A stretch of DNA of 18,657 bases from Ruminococcaceae bacterium UBA5450 (GCA_002424295.1 DIQY01000040.1:1-18657), one strand, 5' to 3'; counted from the stretch's first letter, positions 1 through 7,865 are shown. Made by a program: numbers and translations. Notes: generated by a model from the sequence alone, not told the origin.

Positions 1-943
1 TGATAATCCTGCCTGCGGATTTGACGGGAATACTTGTGGCGTTCTGACTTCCATTGATATGCAGTCTCCGGATATTGCAATGGGTGTTAATGAATCCTAT
101 GAAAAGAAAAATGGTGCGACGGACGAAGCGGATACCATCGGCGCTGGAGACCAGGGCATGATGTTTGGCTATGCCTGTGATGAAACTTCCGAAAAAATGC
201 CGTTGGCAATTTCTTTGGCGCATAAACTGAGTTACCGCCTTGCGCAGGTGCGTAAAGAAGGAATTTTGCCATATTTGCGGCCCGATGGAAAAACTCAGGT
301 AACGGTAGAATATGATGACGATACCCCTGTTCGTGTAGATGCAGTTGTTGTTTCGGCACAGCATGATCCGGAGATTCCGCTCAGCCAGATTCGTCGTGAT
401 CTTTTGAAAGAAGTTATTCAGAATGTGATTCCGGAAAAATGGCTCGATGAAAATACAAAGTATTATGTAAACCCTACTGGACGCTTTGTAATCGGCGGTC
501 CAGTAGGGGACAGCGGACTTACCGGACGGAAGATTATTGTGGATACATATGGCGGATATGGTCGTCATGGCGGCGGTGCATTCTCTGGAAAAGACCCAAC
601 AAAGGTAGACCGTTCTGCGGCATATGCTGCGCGTTGGGTAGCGCGTAATCTGGTTGCGGCCGGACTTGCCAAAAAGTGTGAAGTTCAGCTTGCCTATGCA
701 ATCGGCGTTGCAAATCCGGTTTCCATTCGTGTGGATTCTTTCGGAACTTCTGCATATGATGAGGAAAAACTTGCCAATGCAGTGAAGAAAGTATTTGACC
801 TGCGTCCGGCGTCTATTATTAAGACATTGAATCTGCGCCGCCCGATTTATCGTGCAATTTCCAATTATGGCCAGATGGGGCGTAAAGGGATGCCTTGGGA
901 AGAAGAGAACCGCGTGAATGAATTGAAAGCTGCTCTGCAGTAA
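1..943 (+). CDS. metK: S-adenosylmethionine synthetase, 5'-truncated
   Basis: Makes S-adenosylmethionine from methionine and ATP in the cytoplasm. The reading frame is open from base 2, so the gene begins before the window. The first visible residues, GFDGNTCGVLTSIDMQSPDI, are internal MetK sequence upstream of the first ATG at 59, so that ATG is not the start. Family signatures visible are GAGDQGMMFGYACDET (central domain), the glycine-rich GGGAFSGKDPTKVDRSAAY, and a C-terminal segment containing YGQMGRKGMPWE. The N-terminal catalytic region with the GHPDK-type motif lies outside the window. A strong hairpin terminator follows the stop. Product identity is essentially certain from these motifs. 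The 5' end cannot be seen, so its promoter or any upstream riboswitch cannot be judged. Confidence 0.97.
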   Translation, partial: DNPACGFDGNTCGVLTSIDMQSPDIAMGVNESYEKKNGATDEADTIGAGDQGMMFGYACDETSEKMPLAISLAHKLSYRLAQVRKEGILPYLRPDGKTQVTVEYDDDTPVRVDAVVVSAQHDPEIPLSQIRRDLLKEVIQNVIPEKWLDENTKYYVNPTGRFVIGGPVGDSGLTGRKIIVDTYGGYGRHGGGAFSGKDPTKVDRSAAYAARWVARNLVAAGLAKKCEVQLAYAIGVANPVSIRVDSFGTSAYDEEKLANAVKKVFDLRPASIIKTLNLRRPIYRAISNYGQMGRKGMPWEEENRVNELKAALQ

Positions 944-970
944 ATCCTTTAATAATCCTTAGAAGAACCA

Positions 971-1011
971 AAAATCACCTTTTTGCATACGCTGCAATGA
1001 GGTGATTTTTT
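971..1011 (+). terminator. Rho-independent terminator of metK, overlapping next gene's RBS
   Basis: A 10-bp stem AAAATCACCT / AGGTGATTTT (971-980 with 1000-1009) encloses a second short stem TTGCA/TGCAA (983-987 with 993-997) and is followed by six T residues at 1006-1011. It lies 27 bases after the metK stop. The 3' arm contains AGGTGA, placed 7 bases before the ATG at 1012, so the same bases act as terminator arm and probable Shine-Dalgarno sequence. Confidence 0.85.
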
Positions 1012-1350
1012 ATGTCTGTGGGGGAGGTACTTTTTGGACTGTTAGCGATTGTTGGCTTATGCGACCTTTTTCGGTCAGTGGTTTTTTGGCTTTATAATGA
1101 CCGAAAAGAAGGAGAAATCATATTGACGTTACATCTTTCTGGTCATCGGGAAGACGTGGAATATTTGATACGCGGTGCTTTGCAGAAACTAAAGGCAGCG
1201 CGAGGCGTTTCACAAAAACGTCTTTTAGTAATTGATGATGGGATGGATCAAGAGACAAGAAATATTTGCGGAATGCTGCTGCAGGGACAGCCGCAGGCAT
1301 CAATTTGCAGTGGAAAAGATGCTTCTGCAGAGGTTTGCAAAATGCGGTAG
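1012..1350 (+). CDS. Small membrane-anchored protein of unknown function
   Basis: 112 residues, not assigned to a named family. Residues about 4-27 are hydrophobic (LFGLLAIVGLCDLFRSVVFW) and look like one N-terminal membrane anchor; the rest is soluble and probably cytoplasmic. The soluble part has a strand-rich start (ILTLHLSGHREDVEYLIRGA) and later LLVIDDGMDQETRNIC. These two blocks recall the first strand-helix and the DDG segment of family 2 glycosyltransferases, but the protein is far too short for a complete enzyme, so any function is inference. The start is supported by AGGTGA 7 bases upstream, in the 3' arm of the metK terminator. It is probably expressed by read-through from metK, as no convincing promoter lies between. 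The probable promoter of recD2 overlaps its 3' end. Being on the same strand and closely packed between two real genes supports it as genuine. Confidence 0.7.
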   Translation: MSVGEVLFGLLAIVGLCDLFRSVVFWLYNDRKEGEIILTLHLSGHREDVEYLIRGALQKLKAARGVSQKRLLVIDDGMDQETRNICGMLLQGQPQASICSGKDASAEVCKMR

Positions 1351-1364
1351 ATCCGTGCTATACT
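1335..1364 (+). promoter_or_regulatory. Predicted sigma-A promoter for recD2-comF
   Basis: TTGCAA (1335-1340), an 18-base spacer, then TATACT (1359-1364) preceded by an extended -10 TG at 1356-1357. It overlaps the last codons of the upstream small gene and lies 30 bases before the recD2 ATG. Prediction by motif only. Confidence 0.55.
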
Positions 1365-1394
1365 TAAATTGATTAGAAAGACAGAAGGCGCAGT

Positions 1395-3623
1395 ATGGCA
1401 GAAGAGCAGAAACTTTTAGAGATGACTGGTTCCATCGAACGGGTCGTTTTTCAGAATGATAAAAATGGATATGCAATTTTGGAGATTAATAATGGGGAAG
1501 AATTAGTAACCGCGGTGGGAACGATTCCCGGTGCTGCGCCAGGGGAAGAACTGCACCTTGTGGGCATTTGGGGAGAGCATCCGACTTTTGGAAAACAGTT
1601 TCAGGTGCAGGCTTTTGAACGGCTGCAACCACATTCCAGCGAAGCAATTTTACAGTATCTTTCTTCCGGAGCGGTTAAGGGGATCGGGCCTCGGATTGCT
1701 CAGAAATTGGTGGAAGCATTCGGCGAAAACACTTTGGAGGTTATCGAAAAAGAACCGGACCGACTGACTTCTATTCAGGGAATTACGCTCAATAAAGCAA
1801 AAAAGATCAACAAATATTTTTGTCAGGTTACCTCGATCCGCGAAGTCATTCTTTATCTTTCTCAGTATGGGATCACCCCGCAGGAGTCGGTGCGCGCATA
1901 TCAGGCTTTTGGTGCGGAGACGCCGGATATTGTGCAGGAAAATCCTTATCGTTTGTGCGAAGAGGGAATTTCGATTGGCTTTCACCGCGTAGATGAGATT
2001 GCCGCATCGATGGAGCGTCCGGCGGATGATGACTGCCGAATTCGTGCGGGACTTATTTTTGTTTTACGCCATAATCTGCAAAATGGGCATACTGATCTTC
2101 CGAAAGATAAACTAATTCCTGCGGCGGCAGGAATGCTTGGCGTTTCGATCGAGCAGACGAATCCTGTGATGGAGGAACTGCTTTCGGACGGAACGCTCGA
2201 TTCATGTGAGATTCATTCGAGAGTTTGCTGCTTTTTGCCGGATTATTATGAGGCGGAAAATTATGCTGCAGACCGTCTGAAAATGATGTTGGAATTTCCC
2301 TCTCAGCCAATTCAGAATGTAGAGGAAAAAATCGACTGCTTCGAAAGCTCTACGGGATTAAGTTATGCACCGGAGCAGAGAGAAGCAATTCGTGCAGCCG
2401 TTACTGGTGGAATTCTGGTACTGACGGGAGGTCCGGGTACTGGAAAAACCACAACTTTGCATGCAATTATTCACTTGTTAAAACAAAATGGAGAAAAAGT
2501 TTTTCTAGCGGCTCCAACTGGGCGTGCGGCAAAGCGAATGAGCCAGATGACGGGGGAAGAAGCAAAAACAATTCACCGCCTTTTGCAGGTGGAATGGGGA
2601 GAAAATGACCAGCCCGTTTTTTCCTGCAATGAAAAAAATCGCTTGGAATGTGATGCTTTGATTGTGGACGAGATGTCAATGCTGGATGCAAAACTTTTTG
2701 AGGCTCTTTTAAAGGCTTTGCCGATGGGATGTCGGTTGATTCTTGTAGGGGACCGAAATCAGCTTCCATCTGTCGGGGCAGGCAATGTGTTGGGGGATTT
2801 GATCGATTCGGGAAAACTTCCTGTTGTTGCATTAAAACATATTTTCAGGCAGGCGATGGAAAGTCTGATTATCACAAACGCACATGCGATTTTGGAAGGG
2901 AAAATGCCGATTCTCAATGATCACAGCCGGGATTTTTTCTTTTTGCCATGCAGTGAGCCGGAAAAAATTTCGAAGACAGTTATTGATTTGGTAAAGCGCC
3001 GTTTACCGGAATCCTACGGTTATTCAGCGATGACAGATCTTCAGGTTTTGTCGATGGCACGAAAAGGCGATTTGGGAACGATTGAGCTGAATCGTCAGCT
3101 TCAGGCGGTTTTAAACCCGGCGGACCGCACAAAAGCCGAGATTCGGGTGGGACCGTTTTTATTTCGCGAAGGCGATAAAGTGATGCAGATTAAAAACAAT
3201 TATCATATTGCATGGGAAGCACAAGACGGATCTCAGGGAGAAGGCGTCTTTAATGGGGATATGGGAATTTTGCAAAACATTGACCGTCGAGCTTCCATAC
3301 TGCAGGTCGAAATGGACGGCCGCTTGATTACCTATGAACTGGGCATGGCAAAAGAACTGGAACTTGCCTACGCGATGACTATTCATAAAAGTCAAGGCAG
3401 CGAATTTGATGCAGTCGTAATGCCTGTTTATTCAGGACCGCCACAGCTTTTGTATCGAAATTTGCTTTATACGGCGATTACGAGAGCAAAAAATTTACTG
3501 ATTTTGGTCGGAACACAGCAAACAATTCGCACTATGGTAGAAAACGATAAGAAAATGAAGCGCTTTTCAGGACTTTGTGCCTTTTTAACCGGAGAAGAAA
3601 ATCATGAACCAGATTCTGACTAA
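1395..3623 (+). CDS. recD2: RecD2-type ATP-dependent 5'-3' DNA helicase
   Basis: A superfamily 1B DNA helicase that acts without RecB/RecC; in other Firmicutes it takes part in DNA repair and replication-fork maintenance. At 742 residues it has the usual length for RecD2 and carries the N-terminal extension that separates it from RecD of RecBCD. An OB-like N-terminal region (about 8-75) is followed by helix-hairpin-helix sequence (about 88-150, including GAVKGIGPRIAQKLVEAFG), Walker A GGPGTGKT at 345-352, Walker B-like VDEMSM at 424-429, the Q-containing GDRNQLPSVGAGNVL, and C-terminal UvrD-like motifs YAMTIHKSQGSEFD (from 659) and LLYTAITRAKN. The start is an ATG with GAAGG 7 bases upstream. 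comF begins 20 bases before its stop, so the two are likely co-transcribed and translationally coupled. Confidence 0.96.
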   Translation: MAEEQKLLEMTGSIERVVFQNDKNGYAILEINNGEELVTAVGTIPGAAPGEELHLVGIWGEHPTFGKQFQVQAFERLQPHSSEAILQYLSSGAVKGIGPRIAQKLVEAFGENTLEVIEKEPDRLTSIQGITLNKAKKINKYFCQVTSIREVILYLSQYGITPQESVRAYQAFGAETPDIVQENPYRLCEEGISIGFHRVDEIAASMERPADDDCRIRAGLIFVLRHNLQNGHTDLPKDKLIPAAAGMLGVSIEQTNPVMEELLSDGTLDSCEIHSRVCCFLPDYYEAENYAADRLKMMLEFPSQPIQNVEEKIDCFESSTGLSYAPEQREAIRAAVTGGILVLTGGPGTGKTTTLHAIIHLLKQNGEKVFLAAPTGRAAKRMSQMTGEEAKTIHRLLQVEWGENDQPVFSCNEKNRLECDALIVDEMSMLDAKLFEALLKALPMGCRLILVGDRNQLPSVGAGNVLGDLIDSGKLPVVALKHIFRQAMESLIITNAHAILEGKMPILNDHSRDFFFLPCSEPEKISKTVIDLVKRRLPESYGYSAMTDLQVLSMARKGDLGTIELNRQLQAVLNPADRTKAEIRVGPFLFREGDKVMQIKNNYHIAWEAQDGSQGEGVFNGDMGILQNIDRRASILQVEMDGRLITYELGMAKELELAYAMTIHKSQGSEFDAVVMPVYSGPPQLLYRNLLYTAITRAKNLLILVGTQQTIRTMVENDKKMKRFSGLCAFLTGEENHEPDSD

Positions 3624-4263
3624 GATGCTTGAATGTTTTTTCCCGCCGCGTTGTGTCTTTTGTGATCGTGTTTTGTCAAGTGGTCAGATCATCTGTAAGC
3701 ATTGTTCCGAAACGGTTTTGGAAACCTTTTGGCAGAGGGATTTTTTGCTCTTGTCAAAGTATCCTTTTTCTTGTACAGCACTTTATGATTATACAAGCGA
3801 AGTGCGAAGTGCTTTAATTCGGTTTAAATTTCAGGATGAAACGATTTTAAAAGAATATTTCGGGGAAAAGCTTTCGAAGCGGATGGAGAAAATTCCTTTT
3901 AAGCCGGACATTGTTACGGCGATTCCAATTTCGAAAAAGAGAAAAAAGCAGCGCGGCTATAATCAAAGTGAGCTTCTCGCAAGGGAACTTTCTAAAAATT
4001 TGGAGGTACCCTATCAAGAATTGCTTTTTAAAGTGCGGGATAATATACCGCAGCATGAATTATCGGAACAGGATCGTTTAGAAAATGTAAAGGGTGTTTA
4101 CTGTACCAAAAACGACGAAGAAATTCTTGGGAAAAGGATCCTTTTGGTAGATGATATTTTGACAACGGGAGCGACAATGTGTTCCGCAGGACGGACTTTA
4201 TTTTGTGCAGGGGCAAAAGATGTTTTTGGAATTGCAGTAGCAACAACTCCTGTTTCCCGTTGA
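3604..4263 (+). CDS. comF: ComF family phosphoribosyltransferase-like protein
   Basis: 219 residues, typical for ComFC. The family is associated with DNA uptake in competent bacteria but is also common in species with no known competence, so the exact role here is uncertain. An N-terminal zinc-ribbon-like set of cysteines (C17, C20, C31, C34 in CVFC and CKHC) precedes a type I phosphoribosyltransferase domain. The conserved segment KKQRGYNQSELLAREL lies mid-protein, and the PRPP-binding loop LLVDDILTTGAT is at about 180-191. The start ATG lies within the recD2 coding region with GGAGAAG just upstream, overlapping recD2 by 20 bases. No comFA helicase is adjacent; pairing with recD2 instead suggests DNA-processing duty, which is inference. 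No terminator follows; the next gene has its own promoter overlapping this stop. Confidence 0.92.
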   Translation: MNQILTKMLECFFPPRCVFCDRVLSSGQIICKHCSETVLETFWQRDFLLLSKYPFSCTALYDYTSEVRSALIRFKFQDETILKEYFGEKLSKRMEKIPFKPDIVTAIPISKKRKKQRGYNQSELLARELSKNLEVPYQELLFKVRDNIPQHELSEQDRLENVKGVYCTKNDEEILGKRILLVDDILTTGATMCSAGRTLFCAGAKDVFGIAVATTPVSR

Positions 4264-4288
4264 AAAGTACTTTTATCTGTATTATAAT
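4260..4288 (+). promoter_or_regulatory. Near-consensus sigma-A promoter for the MreB-like gene
   Basis: TTGAAA (4260-4265), a 17-base spacer, TATAAT (4283-4288). The -35 box overlaps the comF stop codon (4261-4263). The perfect 12-bp palindrome AAAAGTACTTTT (4263-4274) starts in the -35 box and extends into the spacer; it could be an operator or chance. The start codon lies 33 bases after the -10 box. Confidence 0.8.
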
Positions 4289-4320
4289 AAAAGAACTATA
4301 AAGAATGGATGTGATTTGAT

Positions 4321-5349
4321 TTGCTCGGTACCGATATTGCCATTGATCTAGGCACTTATGCGATCAAACTTTTTGTAAATGGGCAGGGCGTTACCGTTCA
4401 TGAGCCGTCGGTTGTTACAATCGATACGGAAAAGAATCAGGTAACGGCAGTTGGAAAAAAGGCTTATGAGATGCTCGGGCGTACTGGAAATAGGCTTCGT
4501 GTGGAGCGTCCGCTGCAAAACGGAGTGATTTCTAATTTTGATTTGGCGCAGTATCTTGTCAGTCATTATATTCATGAACTGGGCGCAAAAAAAATGGTGA
4601 TGCCGCGGGTGGTCGTGAGTGTTCCATGTAATATTACCGAAGTGGAAAAACGCGCAGTTGTGGATTCCATTAGTGCAGCAGGAGTACGAAAGATTTGTTT
4701 GATTCAGGAACCAATTGCAGCGGCGATGGGGGCTGGAATCGATATTAGTTCTCCACATGGCGTTTTAGTGGTCGATATTGGCTGCGGAACAACGGACATG
4801 GCAGTTTTGTCTTTGCGTGGGGTTTCAAATTCCAAAATTGTTAAAATTGCAGGTCAAAATTTTGATGAAGCGATTGCCCGTTTCATTCGTAATAAATATC
4901 ATTTGCAGATTGGTGAACGAATGGCAGAAGCCTGCAAAATTGCGATCGGCGGGGTTTTGCCCAGAACGGATTTTGTAACGACATTTACGGCCAAAGGAAA
5001 AGACACAGAGAATGGGCTTCCGGCTTGGGCAGAGGTTACCAGCGAAGAAGTCTTGGAGGCAATGACGGAACCGGCGATGGATATTATCCATGCGGTTCAG
5101 AAGTTGATGGAAGAGACTGATCCCGAACTCTTGGGGGATGTTTTTTCGGACGGTATTATTTTGACTGGTGGTTCTGCAAAAATTTATGGGTTTGCAGATC
5201 TTCTTTCTAAACACGTTGGAATGCCGGTGAAAATTGCAGAGGATCCGGAACTGTGTGTCGCATTGGGTGCGGGCCAAGCAATTCCATTTATTGAAGATTT
5301 GGAAAAGAAGCGCGAAGGAATTATCAATCCTTTGAGTGCTGCTTATTAA
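4321..5349 (+). CDS. MreB-family actin-like cell shape protein (divergent paralogue)
   Basis: 342 residues, the usual MreB/Mbl length. MreB proteins polymerise on the inner membrane face and guide lateral cell wall synthesis. Visible features are the phosphate-1 loop IAIDLGTYAIKLFV at the N-terminus, VVVSVPCNITEVEKRAV, QEPIAAAMGAGID, the phosphate-2 loop VDIGCGTTDMAV (152-158), GQNFDEAIARFIRNKYHLQIGERMAE, and the adenosine loop LTGGSAKIYGF (from 281). The start is TTG at 4321, fixed by the family N-terminus MLGTDIAIDLGT and by GGATGTGAT just upstream; the nearby ATG at 4305 is out of frame. Two loops differ from the usual DIGGGTT and LTGGGA, with Cys at 155 and Ser at 285. No mreC or mreD follows, so this is a stand-alone paralogue. 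Family certain; choice between mreB, mbl or mreBH is not possible by eye. Confidence 0.9.
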   Translation: MLGTDIAIDLGTYAIKLFVNGQGVTVHEPSVVTIDTEKNQVTAVGKKAYEMLGRTGNRLRVERPLQNGVISNFDLAQYLVSHYIHELGAKKMVMPRVVVSVPCNITEVEKRAVVDSISAAGVRKICLIQEPIAAAMGAGIDISSPHGVLVVDIGCGTTDMAVLSLRGVSNSKIVKIAGQNFDEAIARFIRNKYHLQIGERMAEACKIAIGGVLPRTDFVTTFTAKGKDTENGLPAWAEVTSEEVLEAMTEPAMDIIHAVQKLMEETDPELLGDVFSDGIILTGGSAKIYGFADLLSKHVGMPVKIAEDPELCVALGAGQAIPFIEDLEKKREGIINPLSAAY

Positions 5350-5357
5350 AATTAAGT

Positions 5358-5403
5358 AAAAAGAAGCCGCAGACAGAAAATTCCCCATCTGCGGCTTCTT
5401 TTT
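5358..5403. terminator. Bidirectional rho-independent terminator
   Basis: Perfect 16-bp inverted repeat, AAAAAGAAGCCGCAGA (5358-5373) and its complement (5388-5403), with a 14-base loop and A/T tails on both sides. It sits between the convergent MreB-like gene and the radical SAM gene and can serve both. Confidence 0.93.
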
Positions 5404-5421
5404 ATAAACTTTTATTGAAAT

Positions 5422-6288
5422 TTATAGTCCGCGCATAAAGTCCGGTTTAAAATCGTGATCGGCTTGTGCTTCTTCAATTTGTGCAAGCATTCTTGGAATA
5501 TCCCGATTCAGGTCTCCTCCTAAATCCACATAGTTAGAAGCGTGGTTAGAACGAAAGACGGAACCTTCGCTGTCTACATTTTTGAGAAAAAGCTTAAGCT
5601 CGTCGAGCAACTCCATAGGGGACATTCGCTGAAATTCACCACTTTTTACTTGGTCATAAAGAGGAGTCCCTGGATAAACTCGCAAAGTCAAAAAGCTGAC
5701 ATATTCGGGCTTAATTAAAGAGGTGATCTTGGCACTTGCAAGCGCATGCTCTTTGGAGCGAACACGGCTGCCCATGCCGGAAATCAGCATCATAGAGACT
5801 TTAATCCCCGCTTTTTTGAGTTTTAGACAGGCTTCAACCGTTTCTTCTGCAGTAACGCCTTTTCGAATGTTTTTAAGGACTTCATTGTCGCCGCTTTCAG
5901 CACCAATATAAACCATTTCGAGGCCGGCTTTGCGCAGCTGCAACAATTCTTCCGGTGTTTTCAGAAGAACATCCGCCGGAGCACCGTAGGAAGTTACTCG
6001 TTCGCATTCCGGGAAAAGACGGCGAATTTCGCTGAGAATGTAAAGCAGATCGGGAGTCTTTACAATTAAAGCGTCTCCGTCTGCCAAAAAGATTCGACGT
6101 ACATACGAATAAGTATCCCTTGATTCTTTTAGATCCCGAACAACATCTTCCAGCTTACGAATTCGAAAGTTCTTTTCTTTATACATTGTACAGAAGGTAC
6201 AAGTGTTTCTGGCACATCCAATGGTAAGCTGAATAATCAAGCTTCTGGCTTCACTCGGCGGACGATAAACAATGCCTTCATATCGCAT
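5422..6288 (-). CDS. Radical SAM protein of unknown substrate (CX4CX2C type)
   Basis: 288 residues. Radical SAM enzymes bind a [4Fe-4S] cluster and cleave S-adenosylmethionine to a 5'-deoxyadenosyl radical. The cluster motif is GCARNTCTFC with C25, C30 and C33, spaced CX4CX2C rather than the usual CX3CX2C. Further matches to the superfamily are FLADGDALIV, a GAESGDNEVLKNIRKG segment and LRVYPGTPLYDQV near the C-terminal part, giving a Elp3/MiaB-like TIM barrel resembling COG1032-type proteins. There is no cobalamin-binding or TRAM domain, so it is a single-domain enzyme. Substrate unknown. The ATG at 6288 has AAAGG about 13 bases upstream, a rather long gap. It follows murC on the same strand after a terminator, so it may be a separate unit, although no clear promoter is visible. 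Confidence 0.85.
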   Translation of the reverse strand: MRYEGIVYRPPSEARSLIIQLTIGCARNTCTFCTMYKEKNFRIRKLEDVVRDLKESRDTYSYVRRIFLADGDALIVKTPDLLYILSEIRRLFPECERVTSYGAPADVLLKTPEELLQLRKAGLEMVYIGAESGDNEVLKNIRKGVTAEETVEACLKLKKAGIKVSMMLISGMGSRVRSKEHALASAKITSLIKPEYVSFLTLRVYPGTPLYDQVKSGEFQRMSPMELLDELKLFLKNVDSEGSVFRSNHASNYVDLGGDLNRDIPRMLAQIEEAQADHDFKPDFMRGL

Positions 6289-6327
6289 ATCATTTCACAG
6301 CCTTTCTTTAAGTAAATAGAGAATCTT

Positions 6328-6365
6328 AAAAAACGTCGCTCATTTATCATGAGGCGGCGTTTTTT
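6328..6365 (-). terminator. Terminator of murC
   Basis: On the minus strand, AAAAAACGCCGCCTC pairs with GAGCGACGTTTTTT across a 9-base loop, with one G-T pair and one bulged base, ending in six T residues. It begins about six bases after the murC stop and lies before the radical SAM start at 6288. Confidence 0.8.
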
Positions 6366-6370
6366 CGTAA

Positions 6371-7744
6371 TTATGATTTTTCCTGATACCGTTTGACGAT
6401 TTGATTCGCACATTTATAGACATCTCCACCGCCAAGGGTGAGAATCAAATCTCCAGGCTTTGCCTTTTCCATAACATAGTCGGTGATTTCAGGGAATGTT
6501 TTTCGATAAACAGCGCCAGGGACTTTTTTGACCAAATCTTCGGCATAGATGTGATACGTATTCGTTTCACGTACCGGCAGAATTTCGGAAACAATTACGT
6601 GGTCAGGAATTGTTAGCGCTTTTGCAAAATCATCAAGCAGCATAGCAGTACGGCTGAAGGTATGAGGCTGAAAAATTGCCCAGACCTCATGAAATCCCAT
6701 ATGCATTGCAGCGCTTAGAGTTGCGGTGAGCTCTGTGGGGTGATGTGCAAAATCATCGGCGACCGTGATGCCGTCAAAGTGTCCCAGAATTTCGAAACGG
6801 CGGTGAACGCCGGTAAAAGTATGAAGACTCTTTTTGATGGATTCTACCGGAACACCAAAGTAATCTGCTACTGCAAATGCTGCAAGTGCATTGTAAATGT
6901 TGTGTCTGCCTGGAATTCCCAATGTTACGTTGCAAAGAGGAGTTCCGTCTTTTACAATATCAAAATTTTCTTTTGCGCCTTTGGTCGGGGCAATATTCGT
7001 TGCATGATAGCGATTTTTCGGATCGAGTCCAAACGTAATAATTTCCAGATTATCGATACCCTGGAGCGCTTTTTGAGAGTTTAAATCATCTCCGTTTACA
7101 ACGACTGCACGAGAAGTCTGTGTTGCAAACTGATGAAAAGACTTAATAATGTTGGATAGATTTTTAAAATAGTCGAGGTGGTCTGCATCTACATTCAGAA
7201 TCACGGAAACTGCAGGATACAGCTGCAAGAAAGTATCAACATACTCACAGGCTTCGCAGACAATGGTGCCGGAATGCCCTGCACGTCCGTTTGTGCCGAT
7301 GGAGGGAAGCTTTCCACCGATTACAGCAGAAGGATCACGGCCAGCGTCCATTAAGATTGTGGTGATCAATCCGGTCGTTGTCGTCTTTCCATGTGTGCCG
7401 GAAACACAGATACTGTCCGGGTACCGGCGAACCACCATTCCCAGCATGACACTGCGTTCAATTTCGGGAATTTTACGTTTCCTTGCGGCAACGCGTTCAG
7501 GATTATCTTCTTTAATAGCGGCAGAATAGACGACTAGTTCTGCATCATGCAGATTTTCGGCTTTTTGTCCCATATAAACCGGAATTCCATAAGTGCGTAC
7601 TCTTGCGAGTGTATCAGATTCACTGTTGTCGGAACCGGAAATTTGATATCCACGATGAATCAGAATTTCAGCGATCGGGCACATGCCGGAACCGCCGATT
7701 CCGATAAAGTGGATTTTTTTAACACGTGATAAAATATCATCCAT
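6371..7744 (-). CDS. murC: UDP-N-acetylmuramate--L-alanine ligase
   Basis: Cytoplasmic ATP-dependent ligase that adds L-alanine to UDP-N-acetylmuramic acid, the first step of the peptidoglycan stem peptide. At 457 residues it has the normal length. The N-terminal Rossmann-like UDP-binding domain has HFIGIGGSGM (12-21); the central Mur ligase domain has the ATP loop SGTHGKTTTT (115-124) and NVDADHLDYF; GRHNIYNALAA marks the central-to-C-terminal junction; the C-terminal domain has HRRFEILG and DDFAHHPTEL. The ATG at 7744 is preceded by AGAGGTG with a 10-base gap. It stands alone, outside a dcw cluster, as is common for murC in Clostridia. It is divergent from dpaA, sharing a 177-base intergenic region, and ends in its own terminator. 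Confidence 0.97.
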   Translation of the reverse strand: MDDILSRVKKIHFIGIGGSGMCPIAEILIHRGYQISGSDNSESDTLARVRTYGIPVYMGQKAENLHDAELVVYSAAIKEDNPERVAARKRKIPEIERSVMLGMVVRRYPDSICVSGTHGKTTTTGLITTILMDAGRDPSAVIGGKLPSIGTNGRAGHSGTIVCEACEYVDTFLQLYPAVSVILNVDADHLDYFKNLSNIIKSFHQFATQTSRAVVVNGDDLNSQKALQGIDNLEIITFGLDPKNRYHATNIAPTKGAKENFDIVKDGTPLCNVTLGIPGRHNIYNALAAFAVADYFGVPVESIKKSLHTFTGVHRRFEILGHFDGITVADDFAHHPTELTATLSAAMHMGFHEVWAIFQPHTFSRTAMLLDDFAKALTIPDHVIVSEILPVRETNTYHIYAEDLVKKVPGAVYRKTFPEITDYVMEKAKPGDLILTLGGGDVYKCANQIVKRYQEKS

Positions 7745-7788
7745 AAAGGCAAGACACCTCTTCCAATCATAACAAGATACGTTTTTAT

Positions 7789-7817
7789 ATTATAATACTT
7801 TTTCAGGATAAAATAAA
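7789..7817 (-). promoter_or_regulatory. Possible murC promoter
   Basis: On the minus strand a perfect TATAAT lies at 7794-7789, 17 bases downstream of a poor -35 TTTATT (7817-7812). AT-rich surroundings make chance matches likely. The same AT block reads TATAAT on the plus strand (7791-7796) but has no -35 partner there. Confidence 0.35.
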
Positions 7818-7865
7818 CAGTTTTCTTTGGAAAGAACAGAAAAACAAAATCTTTTCCGGTATGCG

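Noticed and set aside
59..61. ATG at 59 as start of metK
   Set aside because: The frame is open from base 2 and encodes conserved MetK sequence before this ATG.
4348..4758. 136-residue minus-strand open frame
   Set aside because: Antisense shadow of the MreB-like gene; rich in His, Cys and Asn as expected for a non-coding frame.
4825..5388. 187-residue open frame on the minus strand opposite the MreB-like gene
   Set aside because: Low-complexity translation rich in Phe, Asn and Arg with no family signal, no ribosome binding site, and fully antisense to a clear gene; it also starts inside the terminator.
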